Assembly (NCBI RefSeq): GCF_000743355.1
Contig: NZ_JQEI01000033.1
Coordinates: 1 to 64,000 of the forward strand
Source: Serratia sp. Ag1
GTDB taxonomy: Bacteria > Pseudomonadota > Gammaproteobacteria > Enterobacterales > Enterobacteriaceae
Direction of reading: 5' to 3'
DNA length: 64,000 nt
Of this stretch, positions 42,991-52,487 are shown one piece after another (positions within the stretch are counted from its first letter, which is position 1; each line of letters begins with the position of its first letter). The position numbers were made by a program, and so were the translations under genes. Below the pieces are notes generated by a model that was not told the DNA's origin, made no database searches, and saw nothing but the letters and a program-made list of their open reading frames with translations.

Positions 42991-43927
42991 GTTAAACATC
43001 TTCCTTATATTAGCTATTGACGAAATATTGACTTCGTCTTTTCCTGTATTGACAACGAGTTACTACACTACTTTCTATTAACCTGATCTCATGGCGAATT
43101 CATGTCTTCCCAAAGAGGACAGGATTAATTTTTTCACTTACAAAAGAATGTGGTGAATTTACTTTTCTTGACTGAAATTGAAATAAGAATACTAACCTTT
43201 CAATCTGCAAGCGGATTTTATGAAGGTACTGCTAAATAGGTTACTTTCCATGTTAAACCGCTTCCTTGGGTTAGCTTTAGACGAAAAATTTCCGTCACAT
43301 CCTTTAATGACAACAGGTCAATATGACAATCATTACTTTCAACACCGTAATGCATGGCCTAATTATAGCCCTAAAAAAAATCTAAGATCAATCTTGATTT
43401 TTTATTTCAACACCACCAAGAATCCACCTAAAAAATTAAAAAAAACAAATCAAAAACACAATAAAAAACGAAAGTAGATTCAATTTAAATTGAAAAAAAA
43501 CCTTGATACTGCGATCGGTAAAATTACACAACCAAGATAAAATTAATTTAAATACAACAAGATATAAATAAAAAAACCATAAAAAATAATTACAGGACAT
43601 GAAAAAAAAACGAAAGTAGAAATGTTGATATTTTGTTAAAAAACAATATTATTCCTACTTTTTTTATAGGCGGGATAAAACAAAAACCACTATTGGGCTT
43701 AAGTTTTAATAGATTCTGTTGAGGTTATGTTGAGAAACCAGCCAAGTAATCGATATGGTTGGCCTACGGTGGGGTTCCTTCGTATCAATTAACACCTTAA
43801 ACGAGGGCATGATGTAGAAGATATTAACCGCTATCTGTATGCACTTTCTATTAGTCACTTAATGTTATAGTACCTTGGGTTATCAATGACTGACTTTCGA
43901 ACCACATATCTGAACAGCAAAAATCAT
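42991..43927. other. Long A/T-rich control region upstream of fimbrial operon 2
   Basis: 937 bases with no supported gene. Features seen: a second, diverged copy of the pilin leader (43249-43298, including CATGTTAAAC and CTTCCTT), the 16-base direct repeat AAAAAACGAAAGTAGA at 43463-43478 and 43605-43620, and the perfect palindrome TTCAATTTAAATTGAA at 43479-43494. The base composition between 43380 and 43660 is strikingly A-rich, as at silencing-protein targets. The far end (43680-43927) is the 3' side of the phosphonate operon. Confidence 0.55.
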
Positions 43928-44836
43928 CTACGGTGAACTGGGGCTCATTGACTGGCCTTTCTGATAAAGAGGAACCTCTTCCCCCAGGATGTATTTGTTG
44001 CGCAGGATCGAAGATATCTTGTCCATCATCATCACCACCACGACCAGAATCAGGGTGATAAACATCACCACATCCCAGTTCCACAAGCGCATGTTTTCGG
44101 CATAGACCAGGCCGATCCCTCCCGCACCGACAAAACCCAGTACCGCCGCAGAGCGGGTATTGGATTCAAGCTGATACAGGCTCAGCGCCAGAAAGGTAGG
44201 GAAAGATTGGGTGAAAATACCATAGCGATGCTTCTGTAAACTGTTGGCGCCAACCGCTGTCAGCCCACGGCTGGGGGATTTCTCTACCGCTTCGTGCCCT
44301 TCGGCGTACAGTTTGCCCAGTAAGCCGATGTCCTGCATCAGGATCGCCAACACCCCCGCCAACGGCCCCATTCCCACCGCACGCACAAAAATCAGCCCCC
44401 AAATCGCCATGTCGATCCCCCGTAGGATATCGAGCAAACGGCGTACTAGCATGGCGATCGGGCGCAACCAGGGGGATGACATCACGTTACGGGCGGCAAA
44501 AAACGAAAGAGGTAAAGCGATCAATGAGGCAGTCAGCGTACCGGCGAACACGATGGCAAGCGTAATAAAGATCTGCTGGAAGTAATACATGAACGGCCAG
44601 TTGGCAAAATCGTGCCAGACAAACATCCGGACAAAGTAACGGCCAATCTGTTGGCAACCATGGGTAAACTGTGGCCAGGCAATGCCAAAGCACAGGAAAA
44701 AGAACACGTAATACAGCGCGATTGCGGCGGCAATCACACCGACTGTGCGCAAATAGCGGCCCTGACGAGCAAAAATTTCCGCATGCTGCTGTTTGATCCG
44801 TTGCAGCTCGGCTGCGGATGATGATTGAACAGGCAT
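43928..44836 (-). CDS. phnE: Phosphonate ABC transporter permease, second copy
   Basis: 302 residues with about six hydrophobic segments. The permease signature lies in SPSRGLTAVGANSLQKHRYGIFTQ (in two parts) and AVLGFVGAGGIGLVYAENM, the EAA-like loop of PhnE proteins that contacts PhnC. It starts within the stop of the first phnE (TGATG-type overlap), so the pair is coupled. Two permease genes, as here, probably form a heterodimer in place of the usual homodimer. Last gene of the phosphonate operon. Confidence 0.9.
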   Translation of the reverse strand: MPVQSSSAAELQRIKQQHAEIFARQGRYLRTVGVIAAAIALYYVFFFLCFGIAWPQFTHGCQQIGRYFVRMFVWHDFANWPFMYYFQQIFITLAIVFAGTLTASLIALPLSFFAARNVMSSPWLRPIAMLVRRLLDILRGIDMAIWGLIFVRAVGMGPLAGVLAILMQDIGLLGKLYAEGHEAVEKSPSRGLTAVGANSLQKHRYGIFTQSFPTFLALSLYQLESNTRSAAVLGFVGAGGIGLVYAENMRLWNWDVVMFITLILVVVVMMMDKISSILRNKYILGEEVPLYQKGQSMSPSSP

Positions 44837-45699
44837 CAGTGTTTCCCCTCTACGACGCGTTTACGCAGTTCACCAGACAGATAATCCAACAGGGCTACCA
44901 CCAGGATAATTAATAGCAGCGTCATACTGACCTGATCGTAACGATCGAGTTTGATATTGGTCATCAGTTCCTGGCCGATGCCGCCCGCCCCAACCAACCC
45001 CAGGATGGTGGATTGACGGAAGTTGATCTCCAGACGCATGAAGCTGTAGGACAAAAATACCGGTTTCACCTGTGGCCACAGGCCAAAACGCATACGCTGC
45101 AGCGGTGTAGCACCGCAGGCAGACAGGCCGCGCACCGGTTTGCTAGACGCGGTCTCGAGCGACTCATAGAACAGCTTGGTCAGGCTGCCAATGGTGTGCA
45201 ACGCCAGCGCCATAAAACCGGGGATCGCTCCGATGCCAAACGCCATCACGAACATCACTGCCCAGGCCAGCTCTGGCATGGTGCGTAAAAACGCCACCAG
45301 CGTGCGGATAACCAAACGCAGGCTCGTCAGGCTGTGGGTATTTTTTGCCGCCAGAAAGGCCAGCACGCCAGCCACCAAGGCAGAAAACAGGGTAGCAGCG
45401 AGCGCCAGTTGCACGGTTTCCCAAATCAGCGGCAACTGGATAGGCAGACGATAGCCCCAGTAAGCCAAGGAGCCTTCGGTCCGGCCATCAGCAAATAATG
45501 CATGCCAGTGCAACACCGGAAGGGTTTCTGCCAGATAATCAAAGAAATGAGGAAAGGAAACCCACAGGGTATACAGATTGAATTCGGCAACGCGACCCGC
45601 GCCGAGATAGAGTACCGCCAGCCCGAGTGACCAGATCAAGGCTTCACGCTTTTGCCTGCTGCGGATGCGTTGATAATACTGTGCGAAGTCGGTGTTCAA
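44836..45699 (-). CDS. phnE: Phosphonate ABC transporter permease, first copy
   Basis: 287 residues with similar topology to the next gene. Signature SSKPVRGLSACGATPLQRMRF and STILGLVGAGGIGQELM near the C-terminus. It is separated from phnD by a strong hairpin (45734-45767). Inner-membrane channel for phosphonates and phosphate esters, powered by PhnC. Confidence 0.92.
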   Translation of the reverse strand: MNTDFAQYYQRIRSRQKREALIWSLGLAVLYLGAGRVAEFNLYTLWVSFPHFFDYLAETLPVLHWHALFADGRTEGSLAYWGYRLPIQLPLIWETVQLALAATLFSALVAGVLAFLAAKNTHSLTSLRLVIRTLVAFLRTMPELAWAVMFVMAFGIGAIPGFMALALHTIGSLTKLFYESLETASSKPVRGLSACGATPLQRMRFGLWPQVKPVFLSYSFMRLEINFRQSTILGLVGAGGIGQELMTNIKLDRYDQVSMTLLLIILVVALLDYLSGELRKRVVEGKH

Positions 45700-45733
45700 A
45701 ATTACTTCCCATCATGTTGTGACCGAGTGAATA

Positions 45734-45767
45734 TTCCCCTCCCCAGCAAAAGCGTCGGGGAGGGGAA
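45734..45767 (-). promoter_or_regulatory. Intercistronic hairpin between phnD and phnE
   Basis: Perfect 11-bp inverted repeat TTCCCCTCCCC / GGGGAGGGGAA with a 12-nt loop directly after the phnD stop. Such hairpins after binding-protein genes typically protect the upstream mRNA and lower read-through, giving more binding protein than permease. No T run, so it is not a full stop. Confidence 0.65.
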
Positions 45768-45771
45768 GTTC

Positions 45772-46704
45772 TTAACGCTCGCCTTTAGTCAGTTCGCGTT
45801 TCATATCAATAATGGTTTGATATTCCGCCAGTTTGACGTCTTCAAGGTGCTGTTTACCGCCCATGGCCTTGATAAAACAGGCATGGTCTTCTTTATCCAG
45901 TTTTTTGATAGCTGAAACCAGTTGGCTTTTGAAATCAGCCGGCAGCGCCTGACGCACCAGAACCGGGCCGTTCGGGATTAACGGCGACTGCCAGATGATA
46001 CGAACCTTCTTCATCAGGTCTGGGTGATCCATACGGATCAAGCGGCCAAAAGCCCCGCTGCTATAGCCGCTGTCGTAATCCCCCACCATTGATGTCCAGG
46101 TCACGGCCCCCTCAAATTGGCCGTTCAACACGCCGAGGATGTCTTGCTCATGGCCACCGGAGAAAGTCACACTGGAGAAGAAGTTGTTATATTTGTCGTC
46201 CGCTGAACCACCGAACTGCTTTTTGAAGACCTGGTTGGGTACCAGGAAACCCGACGTGGAATCTGGTTCAGCAAAACCGAAGGATTTGCCTTTCAGATCT
46301 TCCAGCTTTTTGTAAGGGCTATCGGCTTTGACCAGCACCACCGAGTGATAACCTTTAGACTGATCGACATCATCCACACCGATCCCGACCAGTTCGACCG
46401 CCTGGGGATCCTTGATATACACCGAGGCAAATGAAGAGGGTGACATGCCGAATACCAGATCGATCTTGCCACCCAGTAACCCCTGGATCACACCGGCATA
46501 ATCAGAAGAGTTGCGCAGTTTGGTATCCACGTTTAACTCTTTGTCGAGAAACTGCTTCACACATTGGTTGTCACCAATCTGCTGAGTGGCGTTTTGCCCC
46601 CCCATAATCCCCAAATTCAATTCCTTGGGTGCTCCCGCCGCCCCTGCATTAAATGCCATCATGGTGCCAGCCATAATGCTGGTCAGAATGAATAATTTTT
46701 TCAT
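45772..46704 (-). CDS. phnD: Phosphonate-binding periplasmic protein PhnD
   Basis: 310 residues from MKKLFILTS; the frame extends upstream without a ribosome site. Signal peptide MKKLFILTSIMAGTMMAFNAGAAG. The mature part starts APKELNLGIMGGQNATQQ and has the binding-site pattern YHSVVLVKADSPYKKLEDLKG (in two parts), FAEPDSTSGFLVPN and AVTWTSMVGDYDSG, as in PhnD of the periplasmic binding protein class II. It catches phosphonates in the periplasm and delivers them to PhnE. Confidence 0.93.
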   Translation of the reverse strand: MKKLFILTSIMAGTMMAFNAGAAGAPKELNLGIMGGQNATQQIGDNQCVKQFLDKELNVDTKLRNSSDYAGVIQGLLGGKIDLVFGMSPSSFASVYIKDPQAVELVGIGVDDVDQSKGYHSVVLVKADSPYKKLEDLKGKSFGFAEPDSTSGFLVPNQVFKKQFGGSADDKYNNFFSSVTFSGGHEQDILGVLNGQFEGAVTWTSMVGDYDSGYSSGAFGRLIRMDHPDLMKKVRIIWQSPLIPNGPVLVRQALPADFKSQLVSAIKKLDKEDHACFIKAMGGKQHLEDVKLAEYQTIIDMKRELTKGER

Positions 46705-46753
46705 TGCGCTTGCCCTGTGTGAAAAGATAAAGGTGAAGAAAAAACTCGGGTGA

Positions 46754-47587
46754 TTAATGGATCTGGTTGGCTTCTTCGCCATACAGTTGGTGCAAAATCC
46801 GCTCATTAAGCAGCGATGGGTGGCCGTCGAAAATAATTTTCCCCTGGGCAATACCAATGACCCGCGTGCAATATTCCTTCACCAGTTCGACCGAATGCAG
46901 GTTAACCATCACCGCGATATCGTCCTCACTGATTTTTTGCAGCGCATCCATAATGCGCCGGGTGTTTTTCGGATCGAGTGACGCCACCGGCTCGTCGGCC
47001 AGCAGGATTTTCGGGTTTTGCATCAGCGCCCGGCAAATCGCCACACGCTGCATCTGGCCGCCGGATAGATTCTCGGCACGCTGTAGGGCATGCGGCAGCA
47101 TATTCAGCCATTGCAGCAGTTCGATCGCCCGCGCACGGTCTGCGTCGTCGAACACTTTAAAGAAGGATTTCAGGGTCGATGTGTGGCTGAGGCGGCCAAG
47201 CAGAACATTGGTGATCACATCCAGGCGCGGCACCAGGCAGAAATCCTGAAATATCATCCCGCAACGGGCACGCCACTGGTGCATCTGGCGAGGGGTGAAC
47301 TGTGCGATATCCTGAGTCGCACCGCTGTCGTCAAAGTGCAGCATCTCGCCGCTACTGACCGGAATAGTGCCATTCAGCGTATGCAACAGGGTGGATTTAC
47401 CCGCTCCTGAGCGGCCAATGACCGCCACCAACTCCCCGGCATGCAGATCAAAATTGATGTCATCCAACACGCGCTGCTGAGAGGAATAAGCCTTGGCTAA
47501 TCCTTTGATGGATAACACTTTGCGTAAAGGAAACAGTTGTTGTTCTGGATAATCGCTTTGTGCCAGTTTTAACAGTGCCTGAACCAT
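46754..47587 (-). CDS. phnC: Phosphonate ABC transporter ATP-binding protein PhnC
   Basis: 277 residues. Walker [16 protein letters not shown] (about 58-72), Q-loop [18 protein letters not shown], signature [17 protein letters not shown] and Walker [14 protein letters not shown]. The N-terminus is about 25 residues longer than the usual PhnC. It lies 100 bases after phnP with a possible Pho box in the gap, so the transport genes may have a promoter of their own. Confidence 0.94.
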   Translation of the reverse strand: MVQALLKLAQSDYPEQQLFPLRKVLSIKGLAKAYSSQQRVLDDINFDLHAGELVAVIGRSGAGKSTLLHTLNGTIPVSSGEMLHFDDSGATQDIAQFTPRQMHQWRARCGMIFQDFCLVPRLDVITNVLLGRLSHTSTLKSFFKVFDDADRARAIELLQWLNMLPHALQRAENLSGGQMQRVAICRALMQNPKILLADEPVASLDPKNTRRIMDALQKISEDDIAVMVNLHSVELVKEYCTRVIGIAQGKIIFDGHPSLLNERILHQLYGEEANQIH

Positions 47588-47644
47588 GTGATATCTCTAA
47601 TTTTAACGGTGAATCAGAATGTGCTCCTATTAACGGCTACTTTC

Positions 47645-47673
47645 ATGACATCGAGGTGATGGTTTTATGAACA
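47645..47673 (-). promoter_or_regulatory. Pho-box-like array upstream of phnC
   Basis: Read on the minus strand: TGTTCAT-N4-CCATCAC-N4-ATGTCAT, three heptamers in steps of 11 bases, as in PhoB sites (consensus CTGTCAT). The last heptamer matches 6 of 7 bases. The site ends about 58 bases before the phnC ATG. Confidence 0.45.
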
Positions 47674-47687
47674 GAAGATGATGTTAA

Positions 47688-48437
47688 TCAGAGTTCGATA
47701 CCCAGATTGTCAAACGCCAGTTCCATACCCTGCGGCAGTGCATTTCTCATCAACCACAGATCCAGCTTATGGCTGATATGCGTCAGCAGCATGCGGCACG
47801 GCTGCACACGTTGCTGGATCTCCTGCGCACGGGTCAGATCGTTATGGTTGCGCGGCGTTTGCGGCTGTGGCGGCAGGCTGCAATCCAACACCAGCAAATC
47901 GAGTTTAACCTGCTGTAAATAGCGTGCGGTTTCTGGCGGCAGGCCAACCGTGTCGGTCAGGTAGGCAAGCGTTTTTCCACGCGCTTGAATCAGATATCCC
48001 TGCGTGAGCTTGGAGTGAATCAACGGCAGTGGCGTGATGCGCAACCCACCTAATTCGATGGTCTCAAACAGCAGCAGCGACGGTTGAAACGCCAGAATCC
48101 CCGGATGCTTGAACAGATCGTCACAGCCCTGCTCGTCAGCCGGGCCGTAAACCGGAATAGTTTCGCCACAGCCCCAACGCAAAGGGAATAATCCCTGCAC
48201 GTGATCCATATGGTAATGCGTCAGCAAAAAGCGTTGGATCTCCCCTGCCGCAAAGCGCCGCTCCAGTGAGCTTAGCCCCGCATCAATCAGGGTCGTTTCC
48301 CCCTGATAGCGCAACATGGCGCTGCAGGAGCGCCGCCGGAAAACCGGCGTGCTGCGTGCCCGTTGGCAAGCCAGGCAGTCGCAGCCAAACACCGGCACCT
48401 GCTGGGCACCGCCAGTACCAAGAAAGGTCAGTTGCAT
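47688..48437 (-). CDS. phnP: Phosphoribosyl cyclic phosphate phosphodiesterase PhnP
   Basis: 249 residues from the ATG after GGGGATATTA. Metallo-beta-lactamase fold: LTFLGTGGAQQVPVFGCDC (start, with the Cys of the structural Zn site), LTHYHMDHVQGLF (metal ligands), YLTDTVGL and the final LLTHISHKLD. PhnP opens the 1,2-cyclic phosphate of ribose made by C-P lyase, giving ribose 1,5-bisphosphate for PhnN. It lies 23 bases after phnN. No phnO acetyltransferase is present between them. Confidence 0.92.
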   Translation of the reverse strand: MQLTFLGTGGAQQVPVFGCDCLACQRARSTPVFRRRSCSAMLRYQGETTLIDAGLSSLERRFAAGEIQRFLLTHYHMDHVQGLFPLRWGCGETIPVYGPADEQGCDDLFKHPGILAFQPSLLLFETIELGGLRITPLPLIHSKLTQGYLIQARGKTLAYLTDTVGLPPETARYLQQVKLDLLVLDCSLPPQPQTPRNHNDLTRAQEIQQRVQPCRMLLTHISHKLDLWLMRNALPQGMELAFDNLGIEL

Positions 48438-48460
48438 TAATATCCCCTCTAAAGCAAAGC

Positions 48461-48997
48461 TCACAGATATTCCGCCAGCAGCACCTCAAGGGTCTGCCCA
48501 AGATCGCCGTTGTTATCCAGCAGACGGCAACCCGCCGGTAAGCTCTGCTGATAGTCAGCCGCACGCGCCAAACGCTGTTCGATCTGGGCAGCATTCTCGC
48601 GCCCGCGCTGTTCCAACCGTTGGCGCAGCACGGTGGGTGAAACCTGCAAACAGATCGGCAATAGTCTGGTGCCATAGCGGCTGAGCGCCTGCGGCAGGTG
48701 TGCCCGCGAACCATTCACCACCACGTCGTTCCCTTGCAGCAACCACAGATCAATCTCAATGCCCAAGGCGTAATGATATTGATGCGCCTGCCAGTCGAGG
48801 GCAAACAGCTTTCTGGCTCGGCGACGCAGGAACTCCGCTTCGCTGAGCGCAATATGGTTCTCGCAACCCAACTCTGCCGGGCGGGTAATATAGCGGTGGG
48901 CCACCAGCAACCCAGCGCGGGTATCGGTTTTTAGCCGTTCGAGCAGGCTATCCTTGCCAGAACCCGAGGGGCCCATCAGATAAATAAGCTGGGCCAT
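48461..48997 (-). CDS. phnN: Ribose 1,5-bisphosphokinase PhnN
   Basis: 178 residues. P-loop [15 protein letters not shown] at the N-terminus, then [22 protein letters not shown] in two parts and the [14 protein letters not shown] segment, as in guanylate-kinase-like PhnN. It phosphorylates ribose 1,5-bisphosphate to PRPP, the last step of the pathway. Its start overlaps the phnM stop (ATGA). Confidence 0.92.
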   Translation of the reverse strand: MAQLIYLMGPSGSGKDSLLERLKTDTRAGLLVAHRYITRPAELGCENHIALSEAEFLRRRARKLFALDWQAHQYHYALGIEIDLWLLQGNDVVVNGSRAHLPQALSRYGTRLLPICLQVSPTVLRQRLEQRGRENAAQIEQRLARAADYQQSLPAGCRLLDNNGDLGQTLEVLLAEYL

Positions 48998-50133
48998 CAG
49001 AACACCTGCTTGCCCTGCCGCCAGACGTTTTGCACATAGATATGCTCCGCGTGTGGCCGCGCCAGTACCAGATCCGCCCGTAACCCTTCGGCGATCAGAC
49101 CGCGATCCTGCAGGCCCAGCGCCCGTGCCGGGTTGCGGGTAATGCGTTGCACCGCCTGTGGCAGGTTGAGGCTATTGCGCTCGTCGGCGCTAAGGCGGAA
49201 TGCCGCATCCAGCAGGCTGGCTGGATAATAATCGGAAGAGAGAATATCCAGCACGCCAAGCGCGGCCAGATGATGAGCCGCCACATTGCCGGAATGGGAA
49301 CCCCCGCGCACGATATTCGGCGCGCCCATCAGCACCTGTAACCCCTGCTGGTGTGACGCTTGGGCGGCGGCTTCGGTCGTCGGGAATTCGGCAATAACGC
49401 TGCCCAGCGCCCGAGATTCAGCCACATGCTCGGCGGTGGCGTCGTCATGGCTGGCAAGCGCGATACGGCGCGCCCGGCAGTGTGCGGCGATCGCCTCCCG
49501 GTTGGGCGTAGACCAACGTTCAGAAAGCTGAATCTGCTCATGTTCAAACTCGCTCATCTGCTGGTCACTCAGATGATATTTGCCCTGATAATATTCACGG
49601 TATTTTTCGCGTGAGGCGAACTGACGCTGGCCCGGCGAGTGATCCATCAGCGAAACCAGAGACACGCCCGGCCGGTCCATCAACTGTTCGAACAGCGACA
49701 GAGTATTGGCATTGGGCAGTTCACAGCGCAGGTGCAACCGATGTTCGGCACGGTTCACTCCGGCCTGCTGGCTGCGGATCACCGCATCAATCATTTTCTG
49801 CAGGTTTTCCAGCCGGTGGCCGCCGTCGCGCACGTCGCCGATTGCCACCGCATCCAGCACCGTGGTAATGCCGCTGGCGACCATCAGTGCGTCATGGCTG
49901 CTCATCGCCGAATGTGCAGGCCAGTCGACATTCGGGCGCGGGGTGAAGAATTTGTCCAGGTTGTCGGTGTGCAGCTCAATCAGCCCCGGCAGCAACCAGC
50001 CGCCTTGACCATCCAGCGCCTGTGGTAGTTGGCTTGGAGTATCGGCAAAGCTGCGGATCAAACCGTCGCGTATTTCCAGTGAGCCTGCGACGATCTGCTC
50101 TTCCAGTACCAGTTTGACATTATTGATAATCAT
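48997..50133 (-). CDS. phnM: RPnTP diphosphatase PhnM
   Basis: 378 residues, an amidohydrolase-fold protein. Metal-binding and family motifs: [18 protein letters not shown] (about residues 50-67), [23 protein letters not shown] and [13 protein letters not shown]. It removes diphosphate from ribose 1-phosphonate 5-triphosphate to give the substrate of PhnJ. It overlaps phnL by 4 bases and phnN by 3. Confidence 0.94.
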   Translation of the reverse strand: MIINNVKLVLEEQIVAGSLEIRDGLIRSFADTPSQLPQALDGQGGWLLPGLIELHTDNLDKFFTPRPNVDWPAHSAMSSHDALMVASGITTVLDAVAIGDVRDGGHRLENLQKMIDAVIRSQQAGVNRAEHRLHLRCELPNANTLSLFEQLMDRPGVSLVSLMDHSPGQRQFASREKYREYYQGKYHLSDQQMSEFEHEQIQLSERWSTPNREAIAAHCRARRIALASHDDATAEHVAESRALGSVIAEFPTTEAAAQASHQQGLQVLMGAPNIVRGGSHSGNVAAHHLAALGVLDILSSDYYPASLLDAAFRLSADERNSLNLPQAVQRITRNPARALGLQDRGLIAEGLRADLVLARPHAEHIYVQNVWRQGKQVF

Positions 50134-50834
50134 GGCGTCTCCAGCACTTGCGGTGCCTGCATATCGTGTAACCGGTCGGCCACCTGTTGGCGGACGCCCT
50201 CATCATGGAAAATACCGACAATGGCCGCACCGCGCTGTTTGGCCTGTTCGATCAGCCCCACCACCGCTGCACTGTTGCGGCTGTCGAGGGAGGCCGTTGG
50301 TTCGTCCAGCAGCAGGATCGGGTAATCCTTGATAAACCCACGGGCGATATTGACGCGCTGCTGTTCACCGCCGGAAAACGTTGAGGGAGCCAATGGCCAC
50401 AGGCGCTGCGGCACGTTGAGCTGGCTGAGCAAGGCTTCGGCACGTTCACGGCATTCTGCACGGCTGACGCCAGACTCCAGCAGCGGTTGCATCACCACTT
50501 CCAACGCGCTGATGCGCGGGATCACCCGCAGAAACTGGCTGACCCAGCCAATGGTATGGCGGCGCACCGCCAGGATTTGCCGTGCTTCGGCCTGTACCAG
50601 TTCCAGCCATTGATTTTGATGCTCCACCCAGATCTGGCCGCTGTCCGGCTGATAGTTGGCATACAGCGAGCGCAGCAGCGTGGATTTTCCGCTGCCGGAA
50701 TGACCATGCAGCACCACGCATTCGCCGCTGCGAGCGATCAGATTGGCATCATGCAGTACCGGCAGACGGGTGCCATGTTGCTGGTGCAGGATAAAAGTTT
50801 TACTGAGGTGTTCCACCCGGATTTTAATCGTCAT
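50130..50834 (-). CDS. phnL: C-P lyase ABC-type protein PhnL
   Basis: 234 residues. Walker [16 protein letters not shown] (about 44-58), signature [15 protein letters not shown] and Walker [14 protein letters not shown]. PhnL is needed for C-P lyase function and joins the G-H-I complex with PhnK; it is not a transporter subunit. It is 13 bases after phnK. Confidence 0.93.
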   Translation of the reverse strand: MTIKIRVEHLSKTFILHQQHGTRLPVLHDANLIARSGECVVLHGHSGSGKSTLLRSLYANYQPDSGQIWVEHQNQWLELVQAEARQILAVRRHTIGWVSQFLRVIPRISALEVVMQPLLESGVSRAECRERAEALLSQLNVPQRLWPLAPSTFSGGEQQRVNIARGFIKDYPILLLDEPTASLDSRNSAAVVGLIEQAKQRGAAIVGIFHDEGVRQQVADRLHDMQAPQVLETP

Positions 50835-50847
50835 TATGTCACCTGTG

Positions 50848-51636
50848 TTACGACAGCACCGAAGAGACCAGCAATTGAGTGTATGGATGGTGCGGATCGT
50901 CCAGCACCCGATCGGTCAGGCCGCTTTCCACCACTTCCCCCTGTTTCATCACCAGCAGCCGATGAGCCAGCAGGCGGGCTACGCCGAGATCGTGGGTGAC
51001 GATTACCGCCGCCAACTGCATTTCCACCACCAGATTGCGCAGCAGATCCAACAGACGTGCCTGTACGGAAACATCCAGCCCGCCAGTGGGTTCATCCATA
51101 AACACCAGCTTAGGGTGCGTCACCAGATTGCGGGCGATCTGTAAACGCTGCTGCATACCGCCGGAAAAGGTGGTGGGCAGATCGTCGATACGCGCAACCG
51201 GGATTTCCACGTCCTCCAGCCATTGGCTGGCCCGCTGACGGATCTCGCCGTAATGCCGTTGGCCGATCGCCATCAGGCGTTCACCAATGTTGCCACCAGC
51301 AGATACCTGCGGGCGCAGGCCGTCGAGCGGATGCTGGTGCACCACGCCCCACTCGGTGCGCAGCAAACGGCGGCGATCGCTTTCTGCCATGGCATACAGA
51401 TCCTGTTGCTGGCCGTTTTGCGGGCGGTAAAGGATCTGCCCCTGCTGCGGGGCCAGGCGGGCAGAAATCGACTTTAGTAGCGTGGTTTTACCCGAGCCGG
51501 ACTCGCCGACGATACCCAATACTTCACCGGGGTAGATATCAAACGATACGTTGCTGAAACCTTTGCCCGGCGCATACAGATGGGTGAGATGGTTGACCGC
51601 CAGCAGCGGCGTGGAACTCAACGGAACGGGAATCAT
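50848..51636 (-). CDS. phnK: C-P lyase ABC-type protein PhnK
   Basis: 262 residues from the ATG that overlaps the phnJ stop (ATGA); an upstream extension of 18 residues is unlikely. Walker [16 protein letters not shown], signature [15 protein letters not shown], Walker [15 protein letters not shown]. PhnK docks on the PhnGHIJ core complex and drives its cycle with ATP. Confidence 0.93.
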   Translation of the reverse strand: MIPVPLSSTPLLAVNHLTHLYAPGKGFSNVSFDIYPGEVLGIVGESGSGKTTLLKSISARLAPQQGQILYRPQNGQQQDLYAMAESDRRRLLRTEWGVVHQHPLDGLRPQVSAGGNIGERLMAIGQRHYGEIRQRASQWLEDVEIPVARIDDLPTTFSGGMQQRLQIARNLVTHPKLVFMDEPTGGLDVSVQARLLDLLRNLVVEMQLAAVIVTHDLGVARLLAHRLLVMKQGEVVESGLTDRVLDDPHHPYTQLLVSSVLS

Positions 51637-52487
51637 CAGTGCGGCACCTTTTGATCTAATTGTTGCTGGCAGAAGTCGGTGTCTGAGCAAACGAACATGC
51701 GGCTGCCACGATCGTCGAGTACCACTTCATCCAGATAGCTCTGGTGCGAACCGCACAGGGCACAAGGCTGATCCCACTGCTGCACGCTGAACGGGTGATC
51801 GTCAAAGTCCAGGCTTTCCACCTTGGTGAACGGCGGCAAAGCGTAGATGCGCTTTTCACGCCCGGCACCAAACAGTTGTAACGCAGGCATCATGTGCATC
51901 TTCGGGTTATCGAATTTCGGGATCGGCGAAGGGTCCATCACATAACGATCATTGACCTTCACCGGGTAGGCATAAGTGGTGGCGATATGGCCATAGCGGG
52001 CAATATCCTCATACAGCTTCACCTGCATCACGCCGTACTCCTCCAGCGCGTGCATTTTGCGCGTTTCGGTTTCACGCGGTTCGATAAAGCGTAACGGTTC
52101 CGGGATCGGCACCTGATAAATCAGGATCTGATCCGCCTGTAACGCGCTTTCCGGGATGCGATGGCGGGTCTGGATCAGCGTGGCCTCCGGCGTGCGTTCG
52201 GTAGTGGCTACCCCGGCAACCCGTTGGAAAAAGCGGCGGATCGACACGGCATTAGTGGTATCGTCAGCCCCCTGATCGATCACCTTCAGCACGTCGGCAC
52301 GGCCAATTATGCTGGCGGTGATCTGAATACCGCCAGTGCCCCAGCCGTAAGGCATCGGCATCTCGCGACCACCGAACGGCACCTGATAACCTGGGATTGC
52401 CACCGCTTTCAAAATGGCGCGGCGGATCATGCGTTTGGTCTGCTCATCCAGATAACCGAGGTTGTAGCCGGTCAATACGTCATTCAT
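51636..52487 (-). CDS. phnJ: C-P lyase radical-SAM subunit PhnJ
   Basis: 283 residues from MNDVLTGYNLGYLDEQ, which overlaps the phnI stop by 8 bases. Visible signatures: PFGGREMPMPYGWGTGGIQ, PVKVNDRYVMDPSPIPKF and the C-terminal Cys set CALCGSHQSY and FVCSDTDFC that binds the 4Fe-4S cluster and holds the catalytic Cys. It cleaves the carbon-phosphorus bond with S-adenosylmethionine, producing 5-phosphoribosyl 1,2-cyclic phosphate and an alkane. Core of the pathway. Confidence 0.96.
   Translation of the reverse strand: MNDVLTGYNLGYLDEQTKRMIRRAILKAVAIPGYQVPFGGREMPMPYGWGTGGIQITASIIGRADVLKVIDQGADDTTNAVSIRRFFQRVAGVATTERTPEATLIQTRHRIPESALQADQILIYQVPIPEPLRFIEPRETETRKMHALEEYGVMQVKLYEDIARYGHIATTYAYPVKVNDRYVMDPSPIPKFDNPKMHMMPALQLFGAGREKRIYALPPFTKVESLDFDDHPFSVQQWDQPCALCGSHQSYLDEVVLDDRGSRMFVCSDTDFCQQQLDQKVPH

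Noticed and set aside
43220-43477. Plus-strand frame of 85 codons in the region before fimbrial operon 2
   Set aside because: It runs through the duplicated leader and an A-rich stretch giving a poly-Lys/Asn end; no ribosome site and no family.
46705-46857. Longer start for phnD overlapping phnC
   Set aside because: The signal peptide begins at MKKLFILTS, and the upstream part is phnC sequence in another frame.
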